DNA of 64,000 nt, from the NCBI RefSeq assembly GCF_000422505.1, contig NZ_KE383864.1:416381-480380 (forward strand), in the 5' to 3' direction. Made by a program: the position numbers and the translations under genes. The DNA is from Paenibacillus pinihumi DSM 23905 = JCM 16419. GTDB lineage: Bacteria; Bacillota; Bacilli; Paenibacillales; Paenibacillaceae. Shown in pieces: positions 33,870-42,131 of this stretch; position 1 is the stretch's first letter, and every line of letters starts with the position of its first letter. A model generated the notes under the pieces. The model was not told where the DNA came from, did not search any database, and saw nothing but the letters and a program-made list of their open reading frames with translations.

Positions 33870-35073
33870 CGTTTACCTTGCCGTACGTGCCGCCCCCTCC
33901 GGATTGCAGTGCCACCTTGCCTTCTCTTGCCCCGCAAATGAGAGAGGCGAGCTGGCTGCCTGCCTCACCTGCCAGCAACTCATAAGGAACCTCGTGTAAA
34001 ATATTCATCTCCGTCCCGAAGCGCCCAAGCAGGCGGTCCAGCAGCTTGGGGCCAAGGCCGGGCATAAAGTCCAGCGGAATCTGGTACATGTAAGACGGTC
34101 TTGCCGCTTCAGACGGCTTCTCTCTGCCGGACTCCAGAGCCAGCCGTTCAATCCGGTCCATTACGCCCCCCACTAGCTTTCCGCTGCCGCAATCCGGGCA
34201 GTTGCCATGCACCGCAGTGCCGTTAGCCAGTGCTCCGCATGCCTTGCAGTAGGTGCGATGGTACTTGCCAAGCAGCGGATTCAGGCCGTAATTGGCTGCA
34301 ATCCCCCTGCCATCCCGGCCCTCCAGAACCATTTTCAGCTCCTCAAAGGATGGCTCCATCATGTGCAAAGCATTATATTCACGGCCGATCTTGCGCAAGG
34401 AATGCGCATCAGAGTTGGTCAGGAATGGATAGCGGTCCAAATCCGGAATCCAGCCAGCCATGGCGCTGTCAGCGCTTAACCCTAGCTCTACCGCGTCAAT
34501 CAGTTCCGGGTCCAGCACGTCCCCGATTCTCGTCGCTGCACTGCCCAGCAGGCTCTTGTGCGGCGTAAAAATATGGGCCGGAATGAACAGCCCGCCCCGC
34601 TTTCTCGTCTCCTCCTGCAAATGTCTGCCGGTCACATAAATCCGCTGGGAGCTTAGCTGCACATTTTTCATATAACCGCTCATCCAGGCTGTAAAGGACT
34701 GCATCGCATCAAAGCTTGGCATATAGCATAAATAATGAGCCGGTCCCGCCATTCCCTGGTCACGCACTTCAATTTCCGCTCCCGGCAGCAGTGTAACATT
34801 GCGGTAGCGGATGCCTCCCGCGGCAAGCTCGGACATTTCACCACTGTCCAGCAGCGCAGCTATATCCTGCTGTACACCTGGAGAATGGGCGTCAATCACC
34901 CCAATCAGGCTTATGCCCTTGCGTTCAGCCGCTTCATGGGCAATATTGCGGAAGGTCAAGTCACGGCTCCCGCTTATTTTGACCGGGAGGCCGCTGTCGG
35001 TTCTTCCGATATGCAGATGCAAATCGGCATAGACCTTCTTCAAATCCGGGGTCTGCTGTTCCCGCCTCTTCAT
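33850..35073 (-). CDS. Endonuclease Q family protein (PHP domain, YqxK-like)
   Basis: A 407-residue protein with the EndoQ layout: an N-terminal PHP metallophosphoesterase domain (ADLHLHIGRT, VIDAHSPGV, LTNSDAHSL), a four-cysteine zinc module in the middle (CKACGALANG with NCPDCGSG) and a C-terminal helix-hairpin-helix (MPGLGPKLLDRLLGRFGTEMNIL). Characterised EndoQ enzymes nick DNA 5' of uracil, hypoxanthine and other deaminated bases. It lies directly behind nudF (no gap), so the pair may share damage or nucleotide sanitation roles (inference). Confidence 0.85.
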   Translation of the reverse strand: MKRREQQTPDLKKVYADLHLHIGRTDSGLPVKISGSRDLTFRNIAHEAAERKGISLIGVIDAHSPGVQQDIAALLDSGEMSELAAGGIRYRNVTLLPGAEIEVRDQGMAGPAHYLCYMPSFDAMQSFTAWMSGYMKNVQLSSQRIYVTGRHLQEETRKRGGLFIPAHIFTPHKSLLGSAATRIGDVLDPELIDAVELGLSADSAMAGWIPDLDRYPFLTNSDAHSLRKIGREYNALHMMEPSFEELKMVLEGRDGRGIAANYGLNPLLGKYHRTYCKACGALANGTAVHGNCPDCGSGKLVGGVMDRIERLALESGREKPSEAARPSYMYQIPLDFMPGLGPKLLDRLLGRFGTEMNILHEVPYELLAGEAGSQLASLICGAREGKVALQSGGGGTYGKVNVIQEEV

Positions 35074-35655
35074 CTAAATCTCGCCTGTCAGCGCATATAA
35101 CCGCCAAGCGTAGACTGCCAGAATCGTCTTGGCATCGCTGATCCTTTCTTCCTGAATATACTGAATAGCCTCTTCCAGTGTTATTGTTTTAATCTCCAGA
35201 AACTCGTCGTCATCGAGCTGCATCCGGCCTGCTTCCAGATCTTCGGTAAAATAGAGGAACAGCTTCTCATCGGCAAAGCCTGGGGAAGTGAAGAAACTGC
35301 TGACCGGTTTCATCGACTTCGCCCTGTATCCGGTCTCTTCCTCCAGCTCGCGATAGGCTGCTTCCATCGGATTTTCCCCGCCATCCAGCTTGCCGGCAGG
35401 AATCTCAATTTGAAGTTTGCCAAGCGGCTTGCGGTACTGCTCTACAACAAGAAGCTTGCCGTCCAGCAGCGCCATCACCGCTGATGCTCCGGGATGCCGG
35501 ACAATTTCTCTAGTAGCGGTCTTTCCATCAGGCAGCTGTACCGTATCCACCTGAAGGGAGATAACCCGCCCTTTGAAGATCGGCTCCGAATGAATTGTCG
35601 GCTCCATCAGATGTTCTGCCTGATCTGCGGGCTGTTTGTTCTGTTCTTCTGTCAT
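35074..35655 (-). CDS. nudF: ADP-ribose pyrophosphatase (Nudix)
   Basis: NudF hydrolyses ADP-ribose to AMP and ribose-5-phosphate. The 193-residue protein has the complete Nudix box GKLDGGENPMEAAYRELEEETGY (GX5EX7REUXEEXGU) and the ADPRase-type proline downstream (FFTSPGFADEKLFLYFTE). It is adjacent to the endonuclease Q-like gene and divergent from mciZ, the same neighbourhood as in B. subtilis. Confidence 0.95.
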   Translation of the reverse strand: MTEEQNKQPADQAEHLMEPTIHSEPIFKGRVISLQVDTVQLPDGKTATREIVRHPGASAVMALLDGKLLVVEQYRKPLGKLQIEIPAGKLDGGENPMEAAYRELEEETGYRAKSMKPVSSFFTSPGFADEKLFLYFTEDLEAGRMQLDDDEFLEIKTITLEEAIQYIQEERISDAKTILAVYAWRLYALTGEI

Positions 35656-35741
35656 GCTTGTGATCTCCTTCTATATTGTAATTGAATTTGTGATTATAGT
35701 GCTGCCAGGCCAAGTCATTCTTGCAGTGTGCACGAAAAGAG

Positions 35742-35770
35742 GGATAACTTGTCCACCCCTTGCATATCTA
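35742..35770 (+). promoter_or_regulatory. SigE-type promoter candidate of mciZ
   Basis: -35 GGATAAC (35742-35748), spacer exactly 14, -10 CATATCTA (35763-35770). Only the CATA core of the -10 fits well. B. subtilis mciZ is made in the mother cell under SigE. Confidence 0.5.
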
Positions 35771-35803
35771 TTATTATATCAAATTTGGAGGGGGCTCCTC
35801 AAA

Positions 35804-35956
35804 ATGATTAAAGTGATGGATGACAAACAGCTGATAATGTCCGGAAAAGCATGGGAAATTCGTTATATGCTTCGGCAATTGAAAAAAAATGCCGATGCCA
35901 ACAGCAAGCTCAGCGATTATCTCAAGGCCAAGGGCTCCGGCCGCCCTATGGAGTGA
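35804..35956 (+). CDS. mciZ: MciZ-like FtsZ inhibitor peptide
   Basis: A 50-residue protein starting MIKVMDDKQLIMSGKAWEIR. It shares the core GKAWEIR followed by a basic helix (YMLRQLKKNA) with the B. subtilis MciZ peptide, which caps FtsZ filaments in the mother cell during sporulation. The gene is on the plus strand beside nudF, the same place as in B. subtilis. GGAGGGG (35787-35793) is ten bases before the ATG, and a SigE-like promoter lies upstream. It is about ten residues longer than the B. subtilis peptide. The identification rests on a short motif plus synteny. Confidence 0.8.
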   Translation: MIKVMDDKQLIMSGKAWEIRYMLRQLKKNADANSKLSDYLKAKGSGRPME

Positions 35957-35993
35957 CTATCGGCTTTAGGAAAACTGTACGACGGGTTAACGT

Positions 35994-36032
35994 AAAAAAG
36001 CTGTCAGCCTCCGTTAGGATGCTTGACAGCTT
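35994..36032 (-). terminator. cinA terminator
   Basis: AAGCTGTCA (36032-36024) pairs with TGACAGCTT (36006-35998), running into TTTTTT on the minus strand. On the plus strand (mciZ) no T-run follows. Confidence 0.75.
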
Positions 36033-36039
36033 ACTATAC

Positions 36040-37302
36040 TTAACCTGTTTGTATATTTTCATTCAACAGCTGCCAGAGCCGGTAAAATGCCGCCTTGGCC
36101 GCGCGAAGACGAATCATGCTGCGGTTGCCGCTCAAATTCAAGGTATAGCTTAAAGTTGCCGCTCCTTTTGGCGCAATAGCGATGTAGACAAGACCAACAG
36201 GCTTTCCTTCACTTTCTGCTGGACCGGCTACCCCGGTCAAGGCAATACCGATGTCACTCTCCGACAGGTCCCTTACCCGTTCCGCCATCAGGCAAGCCGT
36301 CGATTCGCTAATCGCACCTGGTGCCTGTGGGCCTTCAAGCTGCGTCAATGGAATACCCAGCAGCCGGTGCTTCATTTCATTCGTATAGGTTACGATGCCG
36401 CCATTAAATTCACTGCTGCTTCCTGGCACACTGGTCAAAAGCTCGGCAAATAATCCCCCTGTCAAACTTTCCGCTGCCGCTACCTTTTTCATCGTTCTCC
36501 GCAACAATCTGACAACAGCCTCTTCAGTCGGAATATCCTCTTTGGCATACAAATATTGCCCCACTCTTGGTTCAATAAGTGCAATGACTTCATCAATCTT
36601 GGCATAGGCCTCTGCTTCATGATCCGCCTTCGTGGAAATTCTCAGCGCGACCTCACCCTCCTTCGCATAAGGAGCAATTGTAGGATCAGTCTGTGCTTCA
36701 ATCAGATCGATCAGCTCTGCCTCGAGGCTGGATTCACCAATGCCGGCAAAGCGCAGCAGTTTGGAATATAACGGTTTCTGTTCCGTCAGAACCGGTTGGA
36801 GCCATTCTTTAACCGGGCCATCAAACATCGGCTTCATCTCGCGCGGCGGGCCCGGCATCAGAATGTAACGGGTACCGTCCTCAATGAATGCATTGCCGAT
36901 GGCAAGCCCTGTCTCATTATGAAGCGGATCACTGTCTTCCAGCATCAGCGCTTGCCTGCGGTTGCTTTCAACCATATGGGCACCGCGCGAGGCGAACAAG
37001 GCCTCGATTTTATCCATTGAAGGCTGATGAATAACAAGCTGTCTGCCCAGCATGGCAGCAAGCGCATCCTTCGTTAAATCGTCCTGGGTCGGTCCGAGTC
37101 CGCCAGTGAACAAAATAATGTCCGCTCTTCCTTTTGCAATGCGAATGGCATCCTGCAGACGCTGTCCGTTATCGCCCACCACCGTCTGAAAATAGACATC
37201 AATCCCAAGATCAGCGAGCCCCTGTGCGATGTATTGCGCATTGGTGTTGACGATTTGTCCAAGCAAAAGCTCCGTGCCTACAGCTATGATCTCAGCTTTC
37301 AT
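36040..37302 (-). CDS. cinA: Competence/damage-inducible protein A
   Basis: CinA joins an N-terminal MoCF-type domain (MKAEIIAVGTELLLGQIVNTNAQY, FTGGLGPTQDDLTKDAL, LMPGPPREMKPMF), which in relatives has ADP-ribose pyrophosphatase activity, to a C-terminal NMN deamidase domain (AAESLTGGLFAELLTSVPGSS, ALTGVAGPAESEGKPVGLVYIA). At 420 residues it is complete. The ATG at 37302 has GGAGGA six bases upstream. The gene is followed by a terminator and not by recA. Confidence 0.95.
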   Translation of the reverse strand: MKAEIIAVGTELLLGQIVNTNAQYIAQGLADLGIDVYFQTVVGDNGQRLQDAIRIAKGRADIILFTGGLGPTQDDLTKDALAAMLGRQLVIHQPSMDKIEALFASRGAHMVESNRRQALMLEDSDPLHNETGLAIGNAFIEDGTRYILMPGPPREMKPMFDGPVKEWLQPVLTEQKPLYSKLLRFAGIGESSLEAELIDLIEAQTDPTIAPYAKEGEVALRISTKADHEAEAYAKIDEVIALIEPRVGQYLYAKEDIPTEEAVVRLLRRTMKKVAAAESLTGGLFAELLTSVPGSSSEFNGGIVTYTNEMKHRLLGIPLTQLEGPQAPGAISESTACLMAERVRDLSESDIGIALTGVAGPAESEGKPVGLVYIAIAPKGAATLSYTLNLSGNRSMIRLRAAKAAFYRLWQLLNENIQTG

Positions 37303-37337
37303 CCTGCATCCTCCAGTCACCATCTATGTATAGGGTA

Positions 37338-37368
37338 CAAAAACATCATCCCGCAAAGGGATGATGTT
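37338..37368 (-). terminator. pgsA terminator
   Basis: AACATCATCCC pairs perfectly with GGGATGATGTT (11 bp), then TTTTTG on the minus strand. It isolates the rimO-pgsA unit from cinA. Confidence 0.85.
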
Positions 37369-37389
37369 CATAGGCTTCATCTATTCAGC

Positions 37390-37968
37390 TTATTGTGAAA
37401 TCGGAATAAGATCCTTGTTTTTCACAAAATAATCAATGCCGGAGTATACGGTAATGATCGCAGCTATCCACGTAATAATCAGGTCAAAGCGCAGGTCAAT
37501 CAGTGCGAACGGGAAGTTATTAAGCAACAGCGCAATAATCATTGTGATCTGCACCGCAGTCTTCCATTTCCCCCATGTGCTTGCTGCCAGCACCTTGCCC
37601 TCCAGCAGGGCAATTTGACGCAGTCCCGTAATGGCAAATTCACGGCTGATAATAATAACCGCAATAACGGCATCCAGCCTGTTCATTTCGACGAGAGAGA
37701 TTAACACAGCGGCTACCAGCAGCTTGTCGGCTAGCGGATCAAGCAGCTTTCCGAGATTGGTCACGGTTTTGTTCTTGCGGGCAATATAGCCGTCCAGCCC
37801 ATCCGTGCTGGCTGCGATAATGAAGATCAGGGTCGCGACAATCTCATTATAGGTAATCGAAAAATCCTGGAACGTTATCGGCTCCACATTTAAGTTTACC
37901 AAGAGGAAAAACATAATGATCGGGACCAAAAATATTCTCGCCATCGTTATACGATTGGCCAGATTCAT
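37390..37968 (-). CDS. pgsA: Phosphatidylglycerophosphate synthase
   Basis: PgsA makes phosphatidylglycerol phosphate from CDP-diacylglycerol and glycerol-3-phosphate. The 192-residue membrane protein has the CDP-alcohol transferase motif DGLDGYIARKNKTVTNLGKLLDPLADK (DGx2ARx8Gx3Dx3D) and about five membrane segments. Its ATG overlaps the rimO stop by 4 bp (ATGA), indicating coupling. Confidence 0.97.
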   Translation of the reverse strand: MNLANRITMARIFLVPIIMFFLLVNLNVEPITFQDFSITYNEIVATLIFIIAASTDGLDGYIARKNKTVTNLGKLLDPLADKLLVAAVLISLVEMNRLDAVIAVIIISREFAITGLRQIALLEGKVLAASTWGKWKTAVQITMIIALLLNNFPFALIDLRFDLIITWIAAIITVYSGIDYFVKNKDLIPISQ

Positions 37969-39293
37969 GCAATTCCCTCCCCGGACAAATCAAACTCATA
38001 AGCATGGGTAACCCGTACCTTTTGAATCTGACCAATTTCCGCCGAGCATTTGGAAATAAAAACTTCCCCGTCAATTTCCGGAGCATCATACTGGGAACGG
38101 CCAATGTGGACATCACTGCGTCCATCATAACGTTCAACCAGTACCTCAATCTCACGGCCAACGTATTTGCTGCTATTGCCTTTAGATACCTCACGCTGAA
38201 TTTCCATCAGTGTATTCGCTCTCCATTGCTTAATATCATCCGGAATATGGTTCGGCAAACGGGATGCCGGTGTATCCTCCTCGTTGGAGTAGGTGAATAC
38301 GCCCAGACGGTCAAACTTGATCTCGCGGATAAAATCGCACAGACGTTCAAAGTCTTCGTCCGTCTCACCCGGGAAGCCAACAATGAGCGACGTCCGCAAT
38401 GCTGCTTCAGGAATGCGGTCGCGGATTTTACGGATCAGTTCGCGCGCATCACGCTGTCTGCCCGGTCTGCGCATCCGCTTCAGAATCGCATCTTCACTGT
38501 GCTGCAATGGCATATCAATGTATTTGCAAACCTTCGGATTCGTTGCAATGACCTCCAGCAGCTCATCAGTAAAGAATCCCGGATATGCATAATGCAGTCG
38601 GACCCATGCAATCCCTGGAACCTCGCTTACTTTGTTCAGCAGCTCAGGAAGTGCAAAGTAATCGTACAAATCCGTACCATAATTTGTCGAATCCTGAGCA
38701 ATCAGGCTGACTTCCTTAACTCCCTGTCCAGCCAGATTCTCCACTTCTGCAAGAATAGACTGAATGGAGCGGCTGCGGAATTTACCCCGCATGATTGGAA
38801 TACTGCAGAAGGTACATGCGTTATCGCAGCCCTCGGCAATTTTAACAAAAGCTGTATGGCGCGGTGTTGTCACCTGGCGCGGCAATGCTTCCTCATAATT
38901 GAATACCGGGTTGCCAACCCTGATCGGCTTCTTCCCGCGAAGCGCCTCATCCACAATCTCATTAATATGATGGAAATCACCTGTACCGACAATCCCGTCA
39001 ATCTCAGGCATCTCCTGCATAAGCTGCTCCTTATAGCGCTGTGTCAGACAGCCGGAGACAATAAGCGCCTTCAAGCGTGCGGTTTCCTTGAGCTCAGCCA
39101 TATCCAGAATCGTATTGACCGATTCCTCTTTGGCAGCATCAATAAAGCCGCATGTATTAACAATAATAACGGTAGCCTCCTCGGCTTCCTCGACCAGCTT
39201 ATAGCCGCGGCCATGAATAAGGCCGGACATAATCTCAGAGTCAACCAGGTTCTTCTCGCAGCCCAGCGTGACTACCTTCACTCGTTCTGTCAT
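37965..39293 (-). CDS. rimO: Ribosomal protein S12 methylthiotransferase RimO
   Basis: RimO adds a methylthio group to Asp of S12 using two iron-sulfur clusters. At 442 residues, the N-terminal MTTase domain (TLGCEKNLVDSEIMSG, VNTCGFIDAAKEES, VSGCLTQRY with three cluster Cys), the radical-SAM motif CDNACTFCSIP and a C-terminal TRAM domain are all present. RimO is not part of this stretch in B. subtilis 168; here it sits between yajQ and pgsA. Confidence 0.95.
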   Translation of the reverse strand: MTERVKVVTLGCEKNLVDSEIMSGLIHGRGYKLVEEAEEATVIIVNTCGFIDAAKEESVNTILDMAELKETARLKALIVSGCLTQRYKEQLMQEMPEIDGIVGTGDFHHINEIVDEALRGKKPIRVGNPVFNYEEALPRQVTTPRHTAFVKIAEGCDNACTFCSIPIMRGKFRSRSIQSILAEVENLAGQGVKEVSLIAQDSTNYGTDLYDYFALPELLNKVSEVPGIAWVRLHYAYPGFFTDELLEVIATNPKVCKYIDMPLQHSEDAILKRMRRPGRQRDARELIRKIRDRIPEAALRTSLIVGFPGETDEDFERLCDFIREIKFDRLGVFTYSNEEDTPASRLPNHIPDDIKQWRANTLMEIQREVSKGNSSKYVGREIEVLVERYDGRSDVHIGRSQYDAPEIDGEVFISKCSAEIGQIQKVRVTHAYEFDLSGEGIA

Positions 39294-39374
39294 AATTGTG
39301 AATTCCCCCAGATCTATAACCGTAAAACTATTTAGTCAAGTATAATACAACCAGCTTTGACGTGTCAAAAATAT

Positions 39375-39416
39375 GAAAATCCCTTTTAACGCTTTTTTAA
39401 GCGATAAAAGGGATTG
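39375..39416 (-). terminator. yajQ terminator
   Basis: AATCCCTTTTATCGCTT pairs with AAGCGTTAAAAGGGATT (one mismatch) and is followed by TTCATATTTTT. Confidence 0.8.
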
Positions 39417-39422
39417 CTTCAT

Positions 39423-39911
39423 CTACTTGAAATTCGTAAATTGAAGCTCAACCGGAAGATCGGCACCGCGCAGAAGCTGCATGACAGCCTGCAAATCATC
39501 TTTGCTTTTGCCCGATACACGAAGCTGATCCCCTTGAATTTGACTTTTGACCTTCAGCTTCGAATCACGGATTAAAATGTTGATTTTTTTGCTGACATCC
39601 TGCTCAATCCCTTGTCTTAGCTTGATCCGCTGACGGACAGTGCCGCCGGATGCCGGCTCGATTTTACCGTAATCCAGGTTCTTAATAGGCACACCGCGCT
39701 TGATCATTTTGGTTTGCAAAATATCGATAACACTGCTTAGTTTATAATCATCATCAGAAGCAACAATAACATCTTCTTTTTCAAGTTTGATGCTGCTTTT
39801 GCTTCCCTTGAAGTCAAAGCGTGTCTCTATTTCCCGCTCAGCCTGCGAAATGGCATTGACCAGTTCCTGCATATCCACCTTGGATACAATATCTAATGAA
39901 TTTTCACTCAT
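39423..39911 (-). CDS. YajQ family nucleotide-binding protein
   Basis: A 162-residue UPF0234/YajQ protein starting ENSLDIVSKVDMQELVNAISQAEREIETRFDFKGSKSSI. It has two ferredoxin-like RNA-binding-type folds and motifs such as QGDQLRVSGKSKDDLQAVMQLLR. Relatives bind nucleic acid or cyclic-di-GMP; the role in Bacillota is unclear. It lies 15 bp after rodZ and before a strong terminator. Confidence 0.93.
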   Translation of the reverse strand: MSENSLDIVSKVDMQELVNAISQAEREIETRFDFKGSKSSIKLEKEDVIVASDDDYKLSSVIDILQTKMIKRGVPIKNLDYGKIEPASGGTVRQRIKLRQGIEQDVSKKINILIRDSKLKVKSQIQGDQLRVSGKSKDDLQAVMQLLRGADLPVELQFTNFK

Positions 39912-39925
39912 CTTTCTCTCTCCCC

Positions 39926-40846
39926 TTACTGCTGCGTTTCCGTCTGACCTGTTGTTTCATTATTTGCAACATCAATTTGAATTTTGCGGGTTGTGCTCTT
40001 TGTTGGCTCGAATTCCAGCACCTGCCCGTTCACTGCGATCTCCACAAAATCTGAACGGCCAAGGTTAAGATAGATGCCCCCGTTTACATCGAAGCTGTAT
40101 TCTGCACCCGTGTCGTCAATACCGGAATGCAGCACTTTCCCTTTGGAGCTGCCTTCGTTAATTTGGCTCCAAGCTCTGTTCTTTACCTTGAAGGTGTATT
40201 TGACTGTACCCGGCGCATTAAGCGTATAATACTCCGTTTTGCCTTTCTTCTCGACAAAGATCAGCTTCAGATCACCTGTATTTTGTGGCGGCTCTGCGGG
40301 CTGGTTCGTTTCGCCATTATTGTTTGGCTGATTTGGCGTGCTGCCGTTGCCAGGAGTTGCTTCGCCGTTTGGCGTCTCCGGCTTGTCATCCGTAGGCGGC
40401 TTGCTCTCATTCGTAATGTTCGTATTCTGATCGGCCGTTTTATTGCTATTGTCATCCGGCGTTCTGATAACGAAGATATAAAAGATAACCACAATTAAGA
40501 TAAAGAACAGCCACATCATCGCCGTAAAACCCCATTTGTTGAACCGGTCAGCTGTTTTGGATGCCGACCTACGCGGTATCATCACAGGCTCCGGGGTAGG
40601 TTCAACCGTTACAGAAGGAACCTCTTTATTGAAAAGTTCCAGCATTTCCTCCGTGTTGAGCCCGACAGCCTCTGCGTAGTTCTTAATGAACGCACGCACA
40701 TAGAAATTGCCCGGCAACACCTTGTAATTTCCTTCTTCAATTGCTTCAAGATAACGCTTTTGAATTTTCGTCAAATCCTGTATATCATCAAGCGAAAATC
40801 CTTTTTGCTCTCTGGATTTTTTCAGCAATGCACCCAGTTCCGACAT
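39926..40846 (-). CDS. rodZ: RodZ-like helix-turn-helix membrane protein
   Basis: RodZ (YmfM in B. subtilis) links MreB to the cell envelope. The 306 residues have an N-terminal HTH_25 domain (about 1-70, LGALLKKSREQKGFSLDDIQ), a basic juxtamembrane patch, one transmembrane segment (about 107-127), a disordered Asn/Pro/Thr/Glu linker (about 130-195) and an extracellular DUF4115 beta domain to about 295. It follows ymfK with a 16-bp gap. The order ymfK-rodZ-pgsA is as in Bacillus except for the yajQ-rimO insertion. Confidence 0.93.
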   Translation of the reverse strand: MSELGALLKKSREQKGFSLDDIQDLTKIQKRYLEAIEEGNYKVLPGNFYVRAFIKNYAEAVGLNTEEMLELFNKEVPSVTVEPTPEPVMIPRRSASKTADRFNKWGFTAMMWLFFILIVVIFYIFVIRTPDDNSNKTADQNTNITNESKPPTDDKPETPNGEATPGNGSTPNQPNNNGETNQPAEPPQNTGDLKLIFVEKKGKTEYYTLNAPGTVKYTFKVKNRAWSQINEGSSKGKVLHSGIDDTGAEYSFDVNGGIYLNLGRSDFVEIAVNGQVLEFEPTKSTTRKIQIDVANNETTGQTETQQ

Positions 40847-40862
40847 CTAATTTCACCTCCAA

Positions 40863-41621
40863 TCAAAAATCATAGCTGGTAAATGTCTCGTACGTAATTT
40901 CTTCTTCAGGATTATTGCGCAGCTCGATAATACAATCGAAATGGCTGTAGTCAAAATGGGATTCCTGGATGAAAATATCAGGATGCTCAATGACCTTCGT
41001 GGAAGGCATGGACATAATTTGCTGCAGCAGCGTGTAGTGCTTCTCATTTGAACGGATCGTACTGACAATTCCGTCAATAATGAATATATTATTTTGGTTC
41101 ATCTCTTCATCAGAGAGCTGGCTTCGAACCGTCTGCCGAAGCAGCGTGGAGGAAACAAAGGTCCATCTTTTGTTCGAGCAGACACTTCCCGCGATAATGG
41201 ATTCCGTCTTTCCTACCCGCGGCATACCTCGAAGTCCGATGACTTGATTGCCTTCCCTTTTGAATAATTCACCCAAAAAGTCAACAAGTAAACCCAGTTC
41301 GTCACGAGTAAAGCGGAATGTCTTCCGGTCGTCCGAGTCACGTTCAATGTAACGCCCGTGACGAACGGCCAAAATATCGACCAGCTTGGGAGGACGAAGT
41401 GCATTTACAGTAATATTGTCCACTTTTTTCAGCATTTTGCCGAGCAGTTCGATCTTTTCATCATCATTCGTTTGCAGCAGCATGCCTCGTGTGCGGTCCT
41501 CTACCCCGTTAATGGTAATAATATTGACTTCAAGCATACCAAGAAGGGAAGCGATATCGCCGAGCAAGCCCGGACGGTTTTTATGTATTTTGTATTCCAT
41601 GTACCATTGTTTTTGTTCCAT
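40863..41621 (-). CDS. ymfK: YmfK family protein (DUF3388) with P-loop
   Basis: A 252-residue protein. The N-terminal region (about 1-75) has an ACT-like pattern (YKIHKNRPGLLGDIASLLGMLEVNII). The C-terminal half has a Walker-A-like motif GLRGMPRVGKTES (about 152-164), with hydrophobic FIIDGIVS as a possible Walker B. DUF3388 members are of unknown function. It is cytoplasmic, conserved between ymfJ and rodZ, with a gap of 157 bp to ymfJ. Confidence 0.85.
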   Translation of the reverse strand: MEQKQWYMEYKIHKNRPGLLGDIASLLGMLEVNIITINGVEDRTRGMLLQTNDDEKIELLGKMLKKVDNITVNALRPPKLVDILAVRHGRYIERDSDDRKTFRFTRDELGLLVDFLGELFKREGNQVIGLRGMPRVGKTESIIAGSVCSNKRWTFVSSTLLRQTVRSQLSDEEMNQNNIFIIDGIVSTIRSNEKHYTLLQQIMSMPSTKVIEHPDIFIQESHFDYSHFDCIIELRNNPEEEITYETFTSYDF

Positions 41622-41742
41622 ATGTATTATACCTCGAAGAAGGAGATTGGAAATCGTTAAAATATGGCAGACGACATGATCTTATATAAATAATTCTACA
41701 AATTTCGCTAGTCTCCTGCACCCGATGTGCAAAAACATTACA

Positions 41743-41766
41743 GAAAGCCCCCTAATGGAGGCTTCC
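41743..41766 (-). terminator. Possible terminator after ymfJ
   Basis: AAGCCTCC-ATTA-GGGGGCTT (one G-U), with a T-run (TTTTT) displaced by about ten bases. Confidence 0.45.
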
Positions 41767-41778
41767 TGTAATGAACGC

Positions 41779-42027
41779 TTACTTCTGCACAAGTTTAACC
41801 ATTAATCTGGAAATCGTTTTGCGTTCTTCTTCGTCACCAACATCCCAAATTTCCTTTAGTGCGCGCTGCTCATCGTTTTTTGGATCAACCCGCTCCTCAA
41901 GGAAACTCCCGATCTCATAAGCAAGCTTGGAGATCGAATCTTCGCTGAGTCCAATTTTTTTGGCCTGCTCTACGCGTTCAGCCAAAAATTGTTTCCACGT
42001 ATCAAAATTAGTCAGTACAGTTGACAT
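41779..42027 (-). CDS. ymfJ: DUF3243 protein (YmfJ)
   Basis: A small acidic-basic helical protein of 82 residues, starting MSTVLTNFDTWKQFLAERVEQAKKIGLSEDSI and containing the conserved YEIGSFLEERVDPKNDEQRALKELW-type stretch. DUF3243, function unknown. It is constant between ymfI and ymfK in Bacillales. Its gap to ymfI is about 100 bp. Confidence 0.9.
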   Translation of the reverse strand: MSTVLTNFDTWKQFLAERVEQAKKIGLSEDSISKLAYEIGSFLEERVDPKNDEQRALKEIWDVGDEEERKTISRLMVKLVQK

Positions 42028-42131
42028 GCCGTGTCGCCTCCTTTGGAATTTGAAACAAGGAAATGATCAACCGTACTTATTGTTGACGCGGGTGCGGGTT
42101 GTTATGCAGAAAGCCCGTCAAGGTAAAAATG

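Noticed and set aside
38004-39335. 443-codon open frame on the plus strand
   Set aside because: It mirrors rimO on the opposite strand. The product looks like a low-complexity shadow rich in Asn, Arg and Cys.
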